DNA of 64,000 bases from assembly GCF_028609845.1 (NCBI RefSeq), contig NZ_CP063191.1:1240001-1304000 (forward strand). Reading direction: 5' to 3'. Positions 18,846 through 28,401 of this stretch are shown one piece after another. The notes under the pieces were generated by a model, which saw only the letters and a program-made list of their open reading frames with translations, did no database searches and had not been told where the DNA came from. Both the position numbers and the translations under genes were made by a program. Source of the stretch: Corynebacterium heidelbergense (GTDB taxonomy: Bacteria; Actinomycetota; Actinomycetes; Mycobacteriales; Mycobacteriaceae). The first letter of the stretch is position 1. Every line of letters begins with the position of its first letter.

Positions 18846-19949
18846 ATGAACCGCATGACGAACTCCATGTATGAGGACGATGAAGTTGAACGGGGTGTTG
18901 GTGCGGATACCGATTTAGACCGGCAGGATTCCTCCGAGGATGACCGGACATCCCGGTCCCAGCGGCCTTCCGGGGATCCCGATTCCGACGGCTCCGAGGC
19001 GAAGGAAGACAAGGGGCGCCGTCGGGGCAACAACGACAACCCCTCTGCAGACCTCGTCCGCGTTTACCTCAACGGGATCGGGAAAACGGCGCTGCTCACG
19101 GCAGACGATGAGGTGGAATTGTCGCAGCGGATCGAGGCGGGGCTCTACGCAGAGCACATCTTGGCCAGCGGTGAACAGCTTACCCGAGCACGCAAGCGCG
19201 ATCTGAAGATTCTGGTGCGCGAGGGCAAGCAGGCCCGTACCCACCTCCTAGAGGCCAACCTTCGCCTGGTCGTCAGCCTCGCCAAACGCTACACCGGGCG
19301 GGGCATGCCGTTGCTTGACCTCATCCAGGAGGGAAACCTCGGGCTGATCCGAGCCATGGAGAAGTTCGACTACACCAAGGGCTTTAAGTTCTCCACCTAT
19401 GCAACGTGGTGGATTCGGCAGGCCATCACCCGGGGCATGGCGGACCAATCGCGAACCATTCGACTGCCGGTGCACCTCGTGGAGCAGGTGAACAAGCTGT
19501 CTCGGATCAAGCGGGAGATGTACCAGCACCTCGGGCGGGAAGCCACCAACGAGGAACTGGCCGAGGAATCGGGCATCGAGGAGTCCAAGATCGAGATGCT
19601 GCTCAAGCAATCCCGCGATCCAGTGAGCCTGGACATGCCCGTGGGCAGCGATGAGGAAGCACCACTGGGGGACTTCATCGAAGATTCCGAGGCGACCGAT
19701 GCGGAGTCCGCTGTCGTTGCCTCCTTGCGCCACTCGGACGTCCGGGCGGTGCTGGACACCCTCGAGGAGCGGGAGCAGGACGTCATCGAGCTTCGCTACG
19801 GCCTCAATGACGGGATGCCTCGAACCCTGGACCAGATCGGTCGGCGTTTCGGGTTGTCGCGGGAGCGGGTGCGCCAGATCGAACGGGAGGTCATGGCCAA
19901 GCTGCGTGAGGGCGATCGCGCCAACAAGTTGCGTGCCTACGCGGGCTAA
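18846..19949 (+). CDS. sigB: RNA polymerase sigma factor SigB (group 2, primary-like)
   Basis: A 367-residue non-essential primary-like sigma factor for stationary phase and general stress. A short acidic N-terminus (about 60 residues) lacks region 1.1. Region 1.2 begins at [16 protein letters not shown], region 2 has [20 protein letters not shown], and the region 4 helix-turn-helix is in [13 protein letters not shown]. It is close to SigA in regions 2-4 but has no lysine repeats. AGGAGG at 18839-18844 lies 1-2 nt from the ATG at 18846 and about 10 nt from the in-frame ATG at 18855; the second spacing is more normal, so the true start may be 9 nt later. dtxR follows, as in other corynebacteria. 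Confidence 0.94.
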   Translation: MNRMTNSMYEDDEVERGVGADTDLDRQDSSEDDRTSRSQRPSGDPDSDGSEAKEDKGRRRGNNDNPSADLVRVYLNGIGKTALLTADDEVELSQRIEAGLYAEHILASGEQLTRARKRDLKILVREGKQARTHLLEANLRLVVSLAKRYTGRGMPLLDLIQEGNLGLIRAMEKFDYTKGFKFSTYATWWIRQAITRGMADQSRTIRLPVHLVEQVNKLSRIKREMYQHLGREATNEELAEESGIEESKIEMLLKQSRDPVSLDMPVGSDEEAPLGDFIEDSEATDAESAVVASLRHSDVRAVLDTLEEREQDVIELRYGLNDGMPRTLDQIGRRFGLSRERVRQIEREVMAKLREGDRANKLRAYAG

Positions 19950-20063
19950 AGCGGATGTGGACCCGTCCGCGCCCAGGGGCCGTGTAACGTCTAAGTGCAT
20001 TAGTCATCCATGTGATGGGCGCGCCGTGGCTGGCGCGGCTGAGGAGAAAGGGCAGTCCGCACC

Positions 20064-20774
20064 GTGAGGGACCTCGTAGATACCACCGAGATGTATCTCC
20101 GCACCATCTACGAACTGGAGGAAGAGGGAATCCCCCCGCTTCGGGCCAGAATCGCCGAGCGGCTAGATCAGTCGGGCCCCACGGTGAGCCAGACCGTCGC
20201 CCGGATGGAGCGCGACGGGCTGCTCAGCATCCAGCCGGACCGGTCGCTCAAACTCAGCGATGAGGGCCGTGCCCTGGCCACCGCCGTCATGCGCAAGCAC
20301 CGGCTTGCGGAGCGCCTGCTGACGGACGTCATCGGGCTGCCGTGGGAAAAGGTCCACGATGAGGCCTGTCGGTGGGAACACGTTATGGGCGACGAGGTGG
20401 AACGCCGCCTGGTCAAGGTACTCGACGAGTTTTCCACCTCCCCTTTCGGCAATCCCATCCCAGGATTGGCCGACATTGTCGAGGAGGAAGCGGCTCCCGC
20501 CTCGACAGACACTGCCGGTGCCTCCCCCGCGTCTGCCCCGGGTGTCCGCGGCAGTGACGTGGATGCGGACGATCCCGTAGAGGTGACGATCGTTAGCTTC
20601 AACGAGATCGTTCAGCTCGAGCATAAAATCATGGCGAAACTCAGCACCCTCGGCATCAATCCGGGTTCGCAGGTCCGAATGCATGCGACGGATGACGGGC
20701 TGGTCCTCACCGGGGACAACGGGAGCGTGACCGTCCCCCACGAGTTGGGCCATGCTATCCGGGTCATTCCTTAG
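20064..20774 (+). CDS. dtxR: Iron-dependent repressor DtxR
   Basis: An Fe(II)-activated repressor of iron uptake genes and regulator of iron storage. It has 236 residues: winged helix (1-73), dimerisation and metal-binding domain (74-140), a Pro/Ala-rich linker and an SH3-like domain ending at 236. The ligands can be read at the classical DtxR positions: M10, C102, E105 and H106 for the primary site; H79, E83 and H98 for the ancillary site. The GTG at 20064 gives the canonical N-terminus; GGAGAAAGG lies upstream at a longish distance. It sits between sigB and galE. Confidence 0.97.
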   Translation: MRDLVDTTEMYLRTIYELEEEGIPPLRARIAERLDQSGPTVSQTVARMERDGLLSIQPDRSLKLSDEGRALATAVMRKHRLAERLLTDVIGLPWEKVHDEACRWEHVMGDEVERRLVKVLDEFSTSPFGNPIPGLADIVEEEAAPASTDTAGASPASAPGVRGSDVDADDPVEVTIVSFNEIVQLEHKIMAKLSTLGINPGSQVRMHATDDGLVLTGDNGSVTVPHELGHAIRVIP

Positions 20775-20780
20775 TAGACT
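20775..20780 (+). promoter_or_regulatory. -10 element of galE, leaderless
   Basis: TAGACT begins at the base after the dtxR stop codon and ends 8 nt before the galE ATG; no SD is present. galE would then have its own leaderless transcript despite its 14-nt distance from dtxR. Confidence 0.5.
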
Positions 20781-20788
20781 GCGCGGGC

Positions 20789-21793
20789 ATGACTGAATTC
20801 CCCGCCGATTCGCACATCCTCGTTACCGGTGGCGCCGGATACGTCGGCAGCGCTTGCACTCAGGTGCTGCTGGACCGGGGTTACCGGGTGACCGTCGTGG
20901 ACAACCTCACAACGGGGAACCGGGACGCCGTCCCCGAGGGCGCCAGCTTCGTCGAGGGGGATATCCGCAACGTGGCCCGGGACATCCTCGGCTCGGAGGA
21001 TTTCCAGGCCGCCTTCCACTTCGCCGCCCGCTCCCTCGTCGGGGAATCCGTGGAGCACCCAGAGGAGTATTGGCATCACAACGTGGTGACCTCCCTCGAA
21101 CTACTGGACGCGATGCGGCTGCATCGAGTGAACAACCTCGTGTTCTCCTCCACCGCCGCCTGCTACGGAGAGCCGGAAGAGGTGCCCATCACGGAGGATG
21201 CGCCCACCTCCCCCACGAACCCCTATGGTGCCTCCAAGCTCGCGATCGACCACATCATCTCCTCCTACGCCACAGCTCACGGGCTGGGCGCCACGAGCCT
21301 GCGCTACTTCAACGTCGCCGGGGCCTATCGCGGCTGCGGGGAGAACCGCAGCGTGGAGACCCACCTCATCCCCCTCGTACTCCAGGTCGCCCTGGGGCAC
21401 CGGGACGCCATCAAGGTTTTCGGCACAGACTGGCCAACAGCCGACGGCACGGCGGTGCGGGATTACATCCACATCCTCGATCTCGCGGATGCCCACATCC
21501 TCGCAGCCCACACCAACGCGCCCGGCAAGCACCGCATCTTCAACCTCGGCAGCGGCGATGGTTACAGCGTGAAGCAAGTGGTGGAAACCTGCCGCGCCGT
21601 AACGGGCCACCCCATTCCCGCCGAAGATGCTCCCCGCCGCGCCGGGGACCCGGCGACCCTCATCGCGTCGTCCGCCCGCGCCATCGAAGATCTGGGGTGG
21701 CAACCCCAGCATTCGGATTTGGAAACGATCGTGCGGGATGCCTGGGAGTTCACCGCAGCCCTTGGCGACCGGGCGCACTCATCACGGCGCTGA
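20789..21793 (+). CDS. galE: UDP-glucose 4-epimerase
   Basis: An NAD-dependent SDR epimerase that interconverts UDP-glucose and UDP-galactose, supplying galactose for the arabinogalactan wall. It has 334 residues. The dinucleotide fold begins [12 protein letters not shown] (residues 10-21). The catalytic YxxxK is in [11 protein letters not shown], and [18 protein letters not shown] is the usual conserved strand and loop. The ATG at 20789 lies 8 nt after TAGACT without an SD. The last 44 nt overlap, in antisense, the 3' end of the convergent DUF4192 gene. Confidence 0.95.
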   Translation: MTEFPADSHILVTGGAGYVGSACTQVLLDRGYRVTVVDNLTTGNRDAVPEGASFVEGDIRNVARDILGSEDFQAAFHFAARSLVGESVEHPEEYWHHNVVTSLELLDAMRLHRVNNLVFSSTAACYGEPEEVPITEDAPTSPTNPYGASKLAIDHIISSYATAHGLGATSLRYFNVAGAYRGCGENRSVETHLIPLVLQVALGHRDAIKVFGTDWPTADGTAVRDYIHILDLADAHILAAHTNAPGKHRIFNLGSGDGYSVKQVVETCRAVTGHPIPAEDAPRRAGDPATLIASSARAIEDLGWQPQHSDLETIVRDAWEFTAALGDRAHSSRR

Positions 21794-23225
21794 CCGCCAG
21801 CCAATCCACGACCTCCGCGAGTTTGCGCAGCTCCTCGGTCTGCGGATTTGCCCCGGACTGAGTTCCCCGACCACGCTCGGTCATCGAGGCGGGGATGCAA
21901 CCGAGGCCGCACTTCAGCCCGCCGACGAGGTCCTTGGCGCCCGGACGGGTGAGCCGGTCAATCGTGCTGTGTCCCTCTGCAAGGTAGCTGCTTAGGTGGC
22001 GCGACACCTCCCCCACGTAGTGCGCGGCCAACAGTGACTGCACCTCCTCTCGGCCCACCCATGGATCCGTGTCCGCCTGGCTGTGCATGTGCTGTGATGA
22101 CTGTGCCGTCCCCTGATCTGACGGCCCTCCCTCTCCTCGCTTCGATCCGTGTGCGACGGTCTCCAACTCCTCCACGGCCCGCTGCATCGTGTGGGAGGCA
22201 ACCACCCCCTCACCGGCCCCGGCCAGCAGATGCGCCAGGCCGATCATGGCCCGAATCCGAGGCGGCCCGGCTAGGCGCCGCACGGCGTCGGCGAGGGCCG
22301 GGCGCAGTACCGGGAAGTTCTCGCCCAGTCCCACCACGAGCAGCAGCGGCAGAGTGTGGCGGTGCCCGGCCAACAGCGCGACGGCCCCGATCACATCATC
22401 GTCGTTGCACAAGGACTGCGCCGTCCTGCACATCTGCACGCGCACCTCGTGAAGGGCCCGCACAACGGTGGCGGTAGCGCCGTATAGCTGGCCTCCGCAG
22501 GGGATGTGGGCAGACGGGGTGCAATCCCCGCAGGGGGACGGGCCCGGCGGCACCCCGCCGCCGTCCCGGCCGTCGCCCGGCCAGGGATCCAGCCACGCCT
22601 CCAGCTCCTCGCGGTCCCGGAAGTAGAGGGCTCCACTGACGGCCGCGTTGATGCTCACCGGATTATCCCGCACGTCCGTTACCGCCCCCTCTTCCACCCA
22701 CAGAGGATCCCCCTCGGCTTCCACCCGGCAAAAAGCGGTGCTCCGGCGGGCCCGCCAAGTCGCGCCGCTGTCAATGGCGTCCACCCAAAATAAGCCAACG
22801 CACTCGATGTCCTCGGTGGCGAGGAAGGCGGAGGTGGCGTCCAGAAAAGACGCGGCCTTCTCCCCCGATCCCATGACCGCCACCGCCACGGCCTGAGCGC
22901 CCGCTGTCTCCCCCATCACCGCGGCCATCGCCCGCAGGGCCTCATCGAGGGACCACCAATCGGCATCGGCGCGCACCACCGGCCCCACACGCATCCGGCT
23001 GGCTTGGCTCGCATGCGGTAGCAACCCGATGACCAGCACGGAATTATCCGGATGGAAGCCCAACATGCTGGGTAACGCCGCGATGATCTGGCCAGGGCTG
23101 CCGCCGAGGTGAATGGGCGTCGGGGGGATCGCTCTCTCGATGTCCCGGCACTCACTGGGTCCCTGCGCCCGCGGAATATTGGAGCACGTGTTCTGGTTGT
23201 ACGAGGCACTTCTGCGAGATGTCAT
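21750..23225 (-). CDS. DUF4192 domain-containing protein
   Basis: A 491-residue protein of the DUF4192 family, found throughout actinobacteria, function unknown. The family start is visible at about residues 38-70 ([26 protein letters not shown]). The middle is alpha/beta-like and there is a region with several cysteines ([14 protein letters not shown]). The C-terminus is Ser/Gln/His-rich. The ATG at 23223-23225 is the first in the frame; no good SD is seen. The 3' end overlaps galE by 44 nt in antisense. Confidence 0.8.
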   Translation of the reverse strand: MTSRRSASYNQNTCSNIPRAQGPSECRDIERAIPPTPIHLGGSPGQIIAALPSMLGFHPDNSVLVIGLLPHASQASRMRVGPVVRADADWWSLDEALRAMAAVMGETAGAQAVAVAVMGSGEKAASFLDATSAFLATEDIECVGLFWVDAIDSGATWRARRSTAFCRVEAEGDPLWVEEGAVTDVRDNPVSINAAVSGALYFRDREELEAWLDPWPGDGRDGGGVPPGPSPCGDCTPSAHIPCGGQLYGATATVVRALHEVRVQMCRTAQSLCNDDDVIGAVALLAGHRHTLPLLLVVGLGENFPVLRPALADAVRRLAGPPRIRAMIGLAHLLAGAGEGVVASHTMQRAVEELETVAHGSKRGEGGPSDQGTAQSSQHMHSQADTDPWVGREEVQSLLAAHYVGEVSRHLSSYLAEGHSTIDRLTRPGAKDLVGGLKCGLGCIPASMTERGRGTQSGANPQTEELRKLAEVVDWLAVSAVMSAPGRQGLR

Positions 23226-23263
23226 GGGCCAGATGTTTCCCGCCGCACAGCCCCACCGGGATG

Positions 23264-23290
23264 ACCCACCCGGGAAAACCCCAGGTGGGT
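23264..23290. repeat. Inverted repeat between the DUF4192 and PAC2 genes
   Basis: ACCCACC and GGTGGGT form a perfect 7-bp stem, extended after one mismatch by GGG/CCC around a five-base AAAAC loop. It lies between two divergent genes, so it is more likely an operator or leader structure than a terminator. Confidence 0.35.
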
Positions 23291-23398
23291 GTGGATTACC
23301 GGAAATGTGTGGAAAAGTAGCCAGGAAGCATGACCCCCATCAGGCCCCACCGGGGACCCGCCGGGACCTGCCGAAAGCAACCCCATCCTCGCAGTTGA

Positions 23399-23404
23399 TA
23401 GGAT
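23399..23404 (+). promoter_or_regulatory. Possible -10 element of the PAC2-helicase operon
   Basis: TAGGAT would place the start near 23411 with a leader of about 46 nt and the SD GGAAGG close to 23440. No -35 is clear. Confidence 0.35.
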
Positions 23405-23456
23405 TATTCGACACCGCCTGCTCGCCGCGGTTCGATGGGAAGGAAGTGCCACAGAC

Positions 23457-24608
23457 ATGACTGACAACACGCCGGCCAACAACCAGGCACGCAACCGGAT
23501 GTACGAGATGGAGTACCCCGCGCCCATTGATACGTCAGGGGAGCACTTTCGGCTCCCCCGCCTGCCGGAACGGCGGATCAACCCGGAAGGCCACGGCGCC
23601 GCCGATGAGGAGGGCACTGCTGAGGGCCTGCCCATGCTCATCGCGTTGCACGGGTACGCCGATGCCGGGCAAGCCGTCGCCCACTCCGGTACCCACCTTC
23701 TTCAAGCCCTGCCGCACTCCCGTGTCGCGCGATTCAACGTCGACGAACTCGTGGACTACCGTTCGCGGCGCCCAGGTGTGACCATCGAGGGCAATCGAAT
23801 CGCTGACACGGACCGCCTAGAGCTGGACCTGCACGCGGTGGACGACGCCGACGGGCACAAGTTCCTCCTTCTGTCCGGCCCCGAACCCGACCTGCGCTGG
23901 GAGGCCTTCAGCGAGGCCGTTGCGGATCTGGCCCGCCGCGTACGCGCGTCCAAGGTGGTGACCTTATACGCCGCACCCATGGCCGTGCCGCACACCCGGC
24001 CCATCGCCATCTCCGCGCACGCTTCCGATCCGGAGCTGGCCCGGGACTTCCACTCGTGGGACGCTCGGATCACCGTTCCTGGGGCTGCGGCGCTGGAGGT
24101 GGAGCGCCGCCTCAGCACCCAGGGCTGCGCGACGATCGGCCTGACGGCACACGTTCCGCACTATGTGTCCGCTCACGACTACCCGGAGGCCACGTACGAG
24201 CTGCTCAAGGCCGTGTCCGGCATCACCGGGCGCGTCTTCCCGCTCAAGGCCCTGGAAGCGGAGATGAACCGGGTCCAGCATCAACTGGCCGAACAGGTGG
24301 AGGAATCGGAGGAAATCGCCTCCGTCGTCCACGCCCTCGAGCGGCAGTATGACGCACATGCCGAAAAGACCCGGCAGCGCCGCAACAACTCCCTGCTCGC
24401 TCCCGGACAGTCGATCCCGACGAGCGATGAGCTTGGGGCGGAGTTTGAGGCCTTCCTCGCCGAGATGTCCCACGGAACCGATGGCGCTGCGGATGGCCCG
24501 AGCGCGAAGGCCAACGGAGGCACCGGATGGCGCGGGGACACCGGCGAGCGCAGTGATGACGACCGCACAAAGGACGAGTGCGACGAGGATGAGCGCGGTT
24601 GTCCATAG
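23457..24608 (+). CDS. PAC2 family protein
   Basis: A 383-residue protein of the PAC2 family (proteasome-assembly-chaperone-like fold), widespread in actinobacteria with unknown function. The core begins at about residue 58 (LPMLIALHGYADAGQAVAHS) and includes HKFLLLSGPEPDLRWEAF and GLTAHVPHYVSAHDYPEATY. A charged helical segment follows (about 265-310) with a low-complexity Asp/Arg/Gly tail. The ATG at 23457 has a GGAAGG SD. It overlaps the next gene by 10 nt, so the PAC2 and Ski2-like helicase genes form an operon. Confidence 0.88.
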   Translation: MTDNTPANNQARNRMYEMEYPAPIDTSGEHFRLPRLPERRINPEGHGAADEEGTAEGLPMLIALHGYADAGQAVAHSGTHLLQALPHSRVARFNVDELVDYRSRRPGVTIEGNRIADTDRLELDLHAVDDADGHKFLLLSGPEPDLRWEAFSEAVADLARRVRASKVVTLYAAPMAVPHTRPIAISAHASDPELARDFHSWDARITVPGAAALEVERRLSTQGCATIGLTAHVPHYVSAHDYPEATYELLKAVSGITGRVFPLKALEAEMNRVQHQLAEQVEESEEIASVVHALERQYDAHAEKTRQRRNNSLLAPGQSIPTSDELGAEFEAFLAEMSHGTDGAADGPSAKANGGTGWRGDTGERSDDDRTKDECDEDERGCP

Positions 24609-27193
24609 CCACGCAGCTAGCCCAGATGCTCCCGGACCTCGATGAGGTCCCGGCATCGCTCGTGGATGACGCGATCCTCGCCAGCTTCCTCAGGTGGGTA
24701 TCGGATCGAGGCATCGAGCTGTATCCGGCCCAGGAGGAGGCCGCGACTGCCCTGGTGGCGCAGGACAACGTCATCCTGTCCACGCCTACTGGATCCGGAA
24801 AGTCCATGGTCGCTATCGCGGCCCACTTCATCGCGTTGGCCCGGAAACAGCGCTCCTTCTACACAGCGCCGATCAAGGCCCTCGTCAACGAGAAGTTCTT
24901 CGCCCTGTGTGAGGTCTTCGGCCCGGAAAACGTCGGCATGATGACCGGCGATGCCACGGTTAACGGGGGTGCGCCGATCATCTGCGCGACGGCCGAGATC
25001 GTCGCGAATATTGCGCTTCGGGAAGGAGCCCGGGCGGATATCGATCAAGTGGTCATGGACGAGTTCCATTACTACTCCGAGCCCGATCGCGGTTGGGCTT
25101 GGCAGGTGCCGCTGCTGGAACTACCCCGCTGTCAGTTCCTGTTGATGAGCGCCACCCTGGGCGATACCCGGTGGCTGGAAGAAGACCTCACCCGCCGGAC
25201 CGGCCGAGTCACCACCCCAGTGACCGGCAGCGTGCGGCCGGTACCGCTGAGCTTCAGCTACGTGTACACCCCGGTGCCCGAGACCCTCGAAAACCTCCTG
25301 GCGGAGAACAAGGCGCCCATTTACCTGGTGCATTTCACCCAGCGGGAGGCGATCGAGCGGGCCCAATCCCTAACCAGTATTCCCCTCGTCGGAGCGGAAC
25401 AGCGCGCGCAGATCGCGGACGCCATCGGTTCTTTCCGATTCACCTCGTCCTTCGGCTCGGTGCTCTCCCGACTCTTGCGACGCGGCATCGGGGTGCACCA
25501 CGCGGGCTTGCTCCCGAAGTATCGCCGCCTCGTCGAGAGACTGGCCCAGCAGGGGCTGCTCAAGGTCGTGTGCGGAACGGACACCTTGGGGGTGGGCATC
25601 AACGTGCCCATCCGCACCGTCGTGTTCACCTCCCTGGCGAAATACGACGGCTACAAACACCGGATTCTCAAATCGCGGGAGTTCCACCAGATCGCCGGCC
25701 GCGCCGGGCGGGCGGGCTTTGATACCGAGGGGACCGTCGTGGTTCAGGCCCCGGAGCACGAGATCGAGAACTTCCGCCTGCGCCAACGGGCTGGCACGGA
25801 CCCCAAGAAGCTCAAGAAACTCCGCAAGAAATCGGCACCGTCCGGGCAAGCCACCTGGAGCGAATCGACGTATGAGCGTCTGAAGGACGCGCAGCCGGAA
25901 GAACTGACGAGCCAGTTCCGGGTGTCTAACTCGATGCTGCTCAACGTGGTGGCCCGGCCGGAGTGGACCTACGCGGCCCTACAGCACCTGCTGCGGGGCA
26001 ACCACGACACACGGGCCAAGCAGAACCAGCACATCCGCACCACCATCGAACTCTACCGGGGCCTGGTGCAGGCGGGCATCGTCGCCGAGACCGCAGCAGA
26101 CACCCCCTCCGGGAAGACCGCGGAACTCACGGAGGATCTGCAGCGGGATTTTGCGCTGAATCAGCCGCTGGCCCCCTTCGCGCTGGCCGCACTGGAACTG
26201 CTGGACCCGGAGTCCCCCACCTACACCCTGGACGTAATCAGCACATTCGAAGCAGTGCTGGACTCCCCCCGTCAGATCCTACTGGCCCAGCAGCGCAGCG
26301 AGCGGGGCGAAGAACTGGCCGCGCTCAAAGCGGAGGGGGTGGATTACACCGAACGCATGGCCCTCATCGAAGAGGTGACATGGCCCCAGCCCCTGGCAGA
26401 GGAGTTAGACCGGGCATTCGAGGTTTACTCCGGGGCCCATCCGTGGGCCAAGGACTTCGATATCGACCCGAAATCCATCGTGCGCGACATGATCGAGAAG
26501 GCCATGACGTTCTCCGATTTCGTCGCCGCCTATCAGCTAGGTCGGCTCGAGGGGGTCGTGCTGCGCTACCTCACCGACGCCTGGCGAACCCTGGAACACT
26601 CCGTGCCCGCATCCCACCGCACGGAGGAGCTCGAGGACATCCTCAACTGGTTGGCTGAGCTGGTCCGCCAGGTGGACTCGTCGCTCATGGACGAATGGGC
26701 AACCCTCAACGATCCGGATGCCCCGCTGAGCGAGGAACAGGTGCGCGAGCACGCTTACGGCGAGGAAGACAGCTCCGCGCTCAGCAGCAATGAACCGGCC
26801 CTCATCCGGATGATCCGCAACTACTTCTTCCGGCACGTCGAACTGTTTGCCCTCGAGCGCGAAAACCAATTGGTGCAGATGGATGACTACCTGGACAATC
26901 CCCCCGATTGGCCCGCCGCGATGGACGACTACTTCGATGAATACGCGGACGTCGGCGTCGACGCGGCGGCCCGCTCCCCCCAGCTCATCAGCATTCGCCG
27001 CTCCGCAGAACCCAGTGCCCGCGAAAGCACGGACGAGGCTGCCGCCACGTCATCCCGCTTGTGGCACGTACGGCAGACCATCAGCGACCCCGAGGGGGAC
27101 CACGGCTGGGCACTGGTGGGCGTAGTCGACTTGGATGCCACCGACGAAGCCGGGGAGATCCGCCTGAGGACGCTGGACATCGTCAGCGGTTAG
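24599..27193 (+). CDS. Ski2-like DEAD/DEAH helicase with DUF3516 domain
   Basis: An 864-residue SF2 helicase. Motif I is STPTGSGKSMVAIAAH (about residue 62), motif II is MDEFH (DEFH rather than DEVH, near residue 153), motif III is LMSATLGD, with CGTDTLGVGINVPIRTVVF and the motif VI segment QIAGRAGRAGFD. The C-terminal half (from about residue 390) is DUF3516, which occurs only in this actinobacterial subfamily. Its role is not established; RNA unwinding or repair is inferred. The start is uncertain: TTG at 24599 overlaps the PAC2 gene, while the ATG at 24626 lies after its stop. Its stop interlocks with that of oxyR (TTAG, 27190-27193). Confidence 0.88.
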   Translation: MSIATQLAQMLPDLDEVPASLVDDAILASFLRWVSDRGIELYPAQEEAATALVAQDNVILSTPTGSGKSMVAIAAHFIALARKQRSFYTAPIKALVNEKFFALCEVFGPENVGMMTGDATVNGGAPIICATAEIVANIALREGARADIDQVVMDEFHYYSEPDRGWAWQVPLLELPRCQFLLMSATLGDTRWLEEDLTRRTGRVTTPVTGSVRPVPLSFSYVYTPVPETLENLLAENKAPIYLVHFTQREAIERAQSLTSIPLVGAEQRAQIADAIGSFRFTSSFGSVLSRLLRRGIGVHHAGLLPKYRRLVERLAQQGLLKVVCGTDTLGVGINVPIRTVVFTSLAKYDGYKHRILKSREFHQIAGRAGRAGFDTEGTVVVQAPEHEIENFRLRQRAGTDPKKLKKLRKKSAPSGQATWSESTYERLKDAQPEELTSQFRVSNSMLLNVVARPEWTYAALQHLLRGNHDTRAKQNQHIRTTIELYRGLVQAGIVAETAADTPSGKTAELTEDLQRDFALNQPLAPFALAALELLDPESPTYTLDVISTFEAVLDSPRQILLAQQRSERGEELAALKAEGVDYTERMALIEEVTWPQPLAEELDRAFEVYSGAHPWAKDFDIDPKSIVRDMIEKAMTFSDFVAAYQLGRLEGVVLRYLTDAWRTLEHSVPASHRTEELEDILNWLAELVRQVDSSLMDEWATLNDPDAPLSEEQVREHAYGEEDSSALSSNEPALIRMIRNYFFRHVELFALERENQLVQMDDYLDNPPDWPAAMDDYFDEYADVGVDAAARSPQLISIRRSAEPSARESTDEAAATSSRLWHVRQTISDPEGDHGWALVGVVDLDATDEAGEIRLRTLDIVSG

Positions 27194-28155
27194 CACACCC
27201 GCTCGACGAGGAGTTCGCGGCTCTCCTGAACCGATTCCGCGAAGGCCTGGCTGACCATCGCCCCCAGGGCCATGTAGTCACCCTCCCTGGAGGAGCTTGT
27301 GCGATACACCAGCCCCACGTGCCGGTTCGCGGATGTCACCCCTTCCGCAAAGGTAGCCAGCGCAATCCCGGGACGTTGACATTCGGCGGCGACGGCGCTG
27401 ACGGGCACGAGCGTCGTCCCCAGTCCCGCACCCACCAGTTGAATGACGGTGGCCAAGCTGGCCGCTCGGGTGAGGGCATGTCGGGGATCGTTGCGCATCG
27501 CCACGGTCCGGCACAGGTCGAGAACCTGATCGCGGAGGCAGTGACCATCGTCAAGCAGAAGAACGTCGAGCTCCGCCAGCTCACTCGCCGCTATTCCGTG
27601 CTGCCCGGCCAGCCGGTGGTTCTCGGGGACGACGAGCACGAACTCCTCGGTGTACAGGGGGACCTTGGTCAACCCACCCCCCTCGATGGGGAGGCCTACC
27701 ACGGCGACATCGATGCTGCCCTGGCGCAATTGGTCCACGAGGTGCAGGGTCTTGTCCTCGACCACCCGGGGCGTGAGGTCCGGGGCCTGGTGTGGGAAAA
27801 GCCCCAGCAGGGCGGGCAAAAGGTAGGGTGCGATTGTGGGGATCATGCCGATGGACATGGGGCCGGTCATACCGCCACTAGCGCCCCGGGCGTGGGCGAC
27901 GAAGTTGTCCAGGCTCTCCATCGTGGCCTGCGCCAACGGCAGCAGAGCGCGGCCAGTTGGGGTGACGATGACACGGCGGGTAGATCGTTCAATCAGTTGC
28001 ACCCCGAGCCCGTTTTCCAGGGCGGCCAGTGCCTGTGAAAGGGAGGGCTGGGAGATTCCGAGATGGGCTGCGGCCGTACCGAAATGGCCGTGCTCAGCGA
28101 TCGTCGCAAACGTCCGCAACTGCGCTAGCGTAGGGCGATACTCTCGGTTGACCAC
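27190..28155 (-). CDS. oxyR: Hydrogen-peroxide-sensing LysR-type regulator OxyR
   Basis: A LysR-family sensor of hydrogen peroxide; in corynebacteria it represses katA, dps and others. It has 321 residues: an N-terminal winged helix (residues 5-65, FGTAAAHLGISQPSLSQAL) and a periplasmic-binding-like effector domain. The two redox cysteines are visible as C206 and C215 in GHCLRDQVLDLC, which identifies OxyR among LysR proteins. The GTG at 28153-28155 lies 7 nt after TAAACT with no SD, so a leaderless mRNA is predicted. It is divergent from hrpA, a conserved pairing. Confidence 0.95.
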   Translation of the reverse strand: MVNREYRPTLAQLRTFATIAEHGHFGTAAAHLGISQPSLSQALAALENGLGVQLIERSTRRVIVTPTGRALLPLAQATMESLDNFVAHARGASGGMTGPMSIGMIPTIAPYLLPALLGLFPHQAPDLTPRVVEDKTLHLVDQLRQGSIDVAVVGLPIEGGGLTKVPLYTEEFVLVVPENHRLAGQHGIAASELAELDVLLLDDGHCLRDQVLDLCRTVAMRNDPRHALTRAASLATVIQLVGAGLGTTLVPVSAVAAECQRPGIALATFAEGVTSANRHVGLVYRTSSSREGDYMALGAMVSQAFAESVQESRELLVERVC

Positions 28156-28162
28156 GAGGGAA

Positions 28163-28168
28163 AGTTTA
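28163..28168 (-). promoter_or_regulatory. -10 element of oxyR, leaderless
   Basis: On the minus strand TAAACT ends 7 nt before the oxyR GTG; no SD. The same hexamer at the same spacing precedes the divergent hrpA. Confidence 0.6.
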
Positions 28169-28235
28169 GCGCAGGTCGAAACAAGAATTGCTAACTCCGC
28201 TGCTTCGATAGCACCGATGTAATGCGATCGTCATT

Positions 28236-28253
28236 TTTGCGTAAACCCGCAAA
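28236..28253. repeat. TTTGCG-N6-CGCAAA palindrome between oxyR and hrpA
   Basis: A perfect 6-bp inverted repeat with a 6-base AT-rich spacer lies in the divergent oxyR-hrpA gap, 68 nt upstream of the oxyR -10. The 18-bp length and AT-rich centre resemble a dimeric regulator site; the regulator is unknown. Confidence 0.35.
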
Positions 28254-28388
28254 CCCACCGCCATCCTGGGGAAGCGGCCGCAAATCGGGCAGGGCCGGGC
28301 GGGAAGGAAGACCGGGCAGCGCGCCGGGGACGCACCGGAGGCCCACCCGCTCCGCCATCTGCTGCGGAGGCGCTCATCCGGGGGTTGT

Positions 28389-28394
28389 TAAACT
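28389..28394 (+). promoter_or_regulatory. -10 element of hrpA, leaderless
   Basis: TAAACT ends 7 nt before an in-frame GTG at 28402, with no SD. This sets the hrpA start and mirrors the oxyR promoter. Confidence 0.55.
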
Positions 28395-28401
28395 TCCACA
28401 G

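Noticed and set aside
28222-28401. 60-codon upstream extension of hrpA
   Set aside because: The translation is Gly/Arg/Pro-rich and a TAAACT -10 lies inside it, 7 nt before the chosen GTG.
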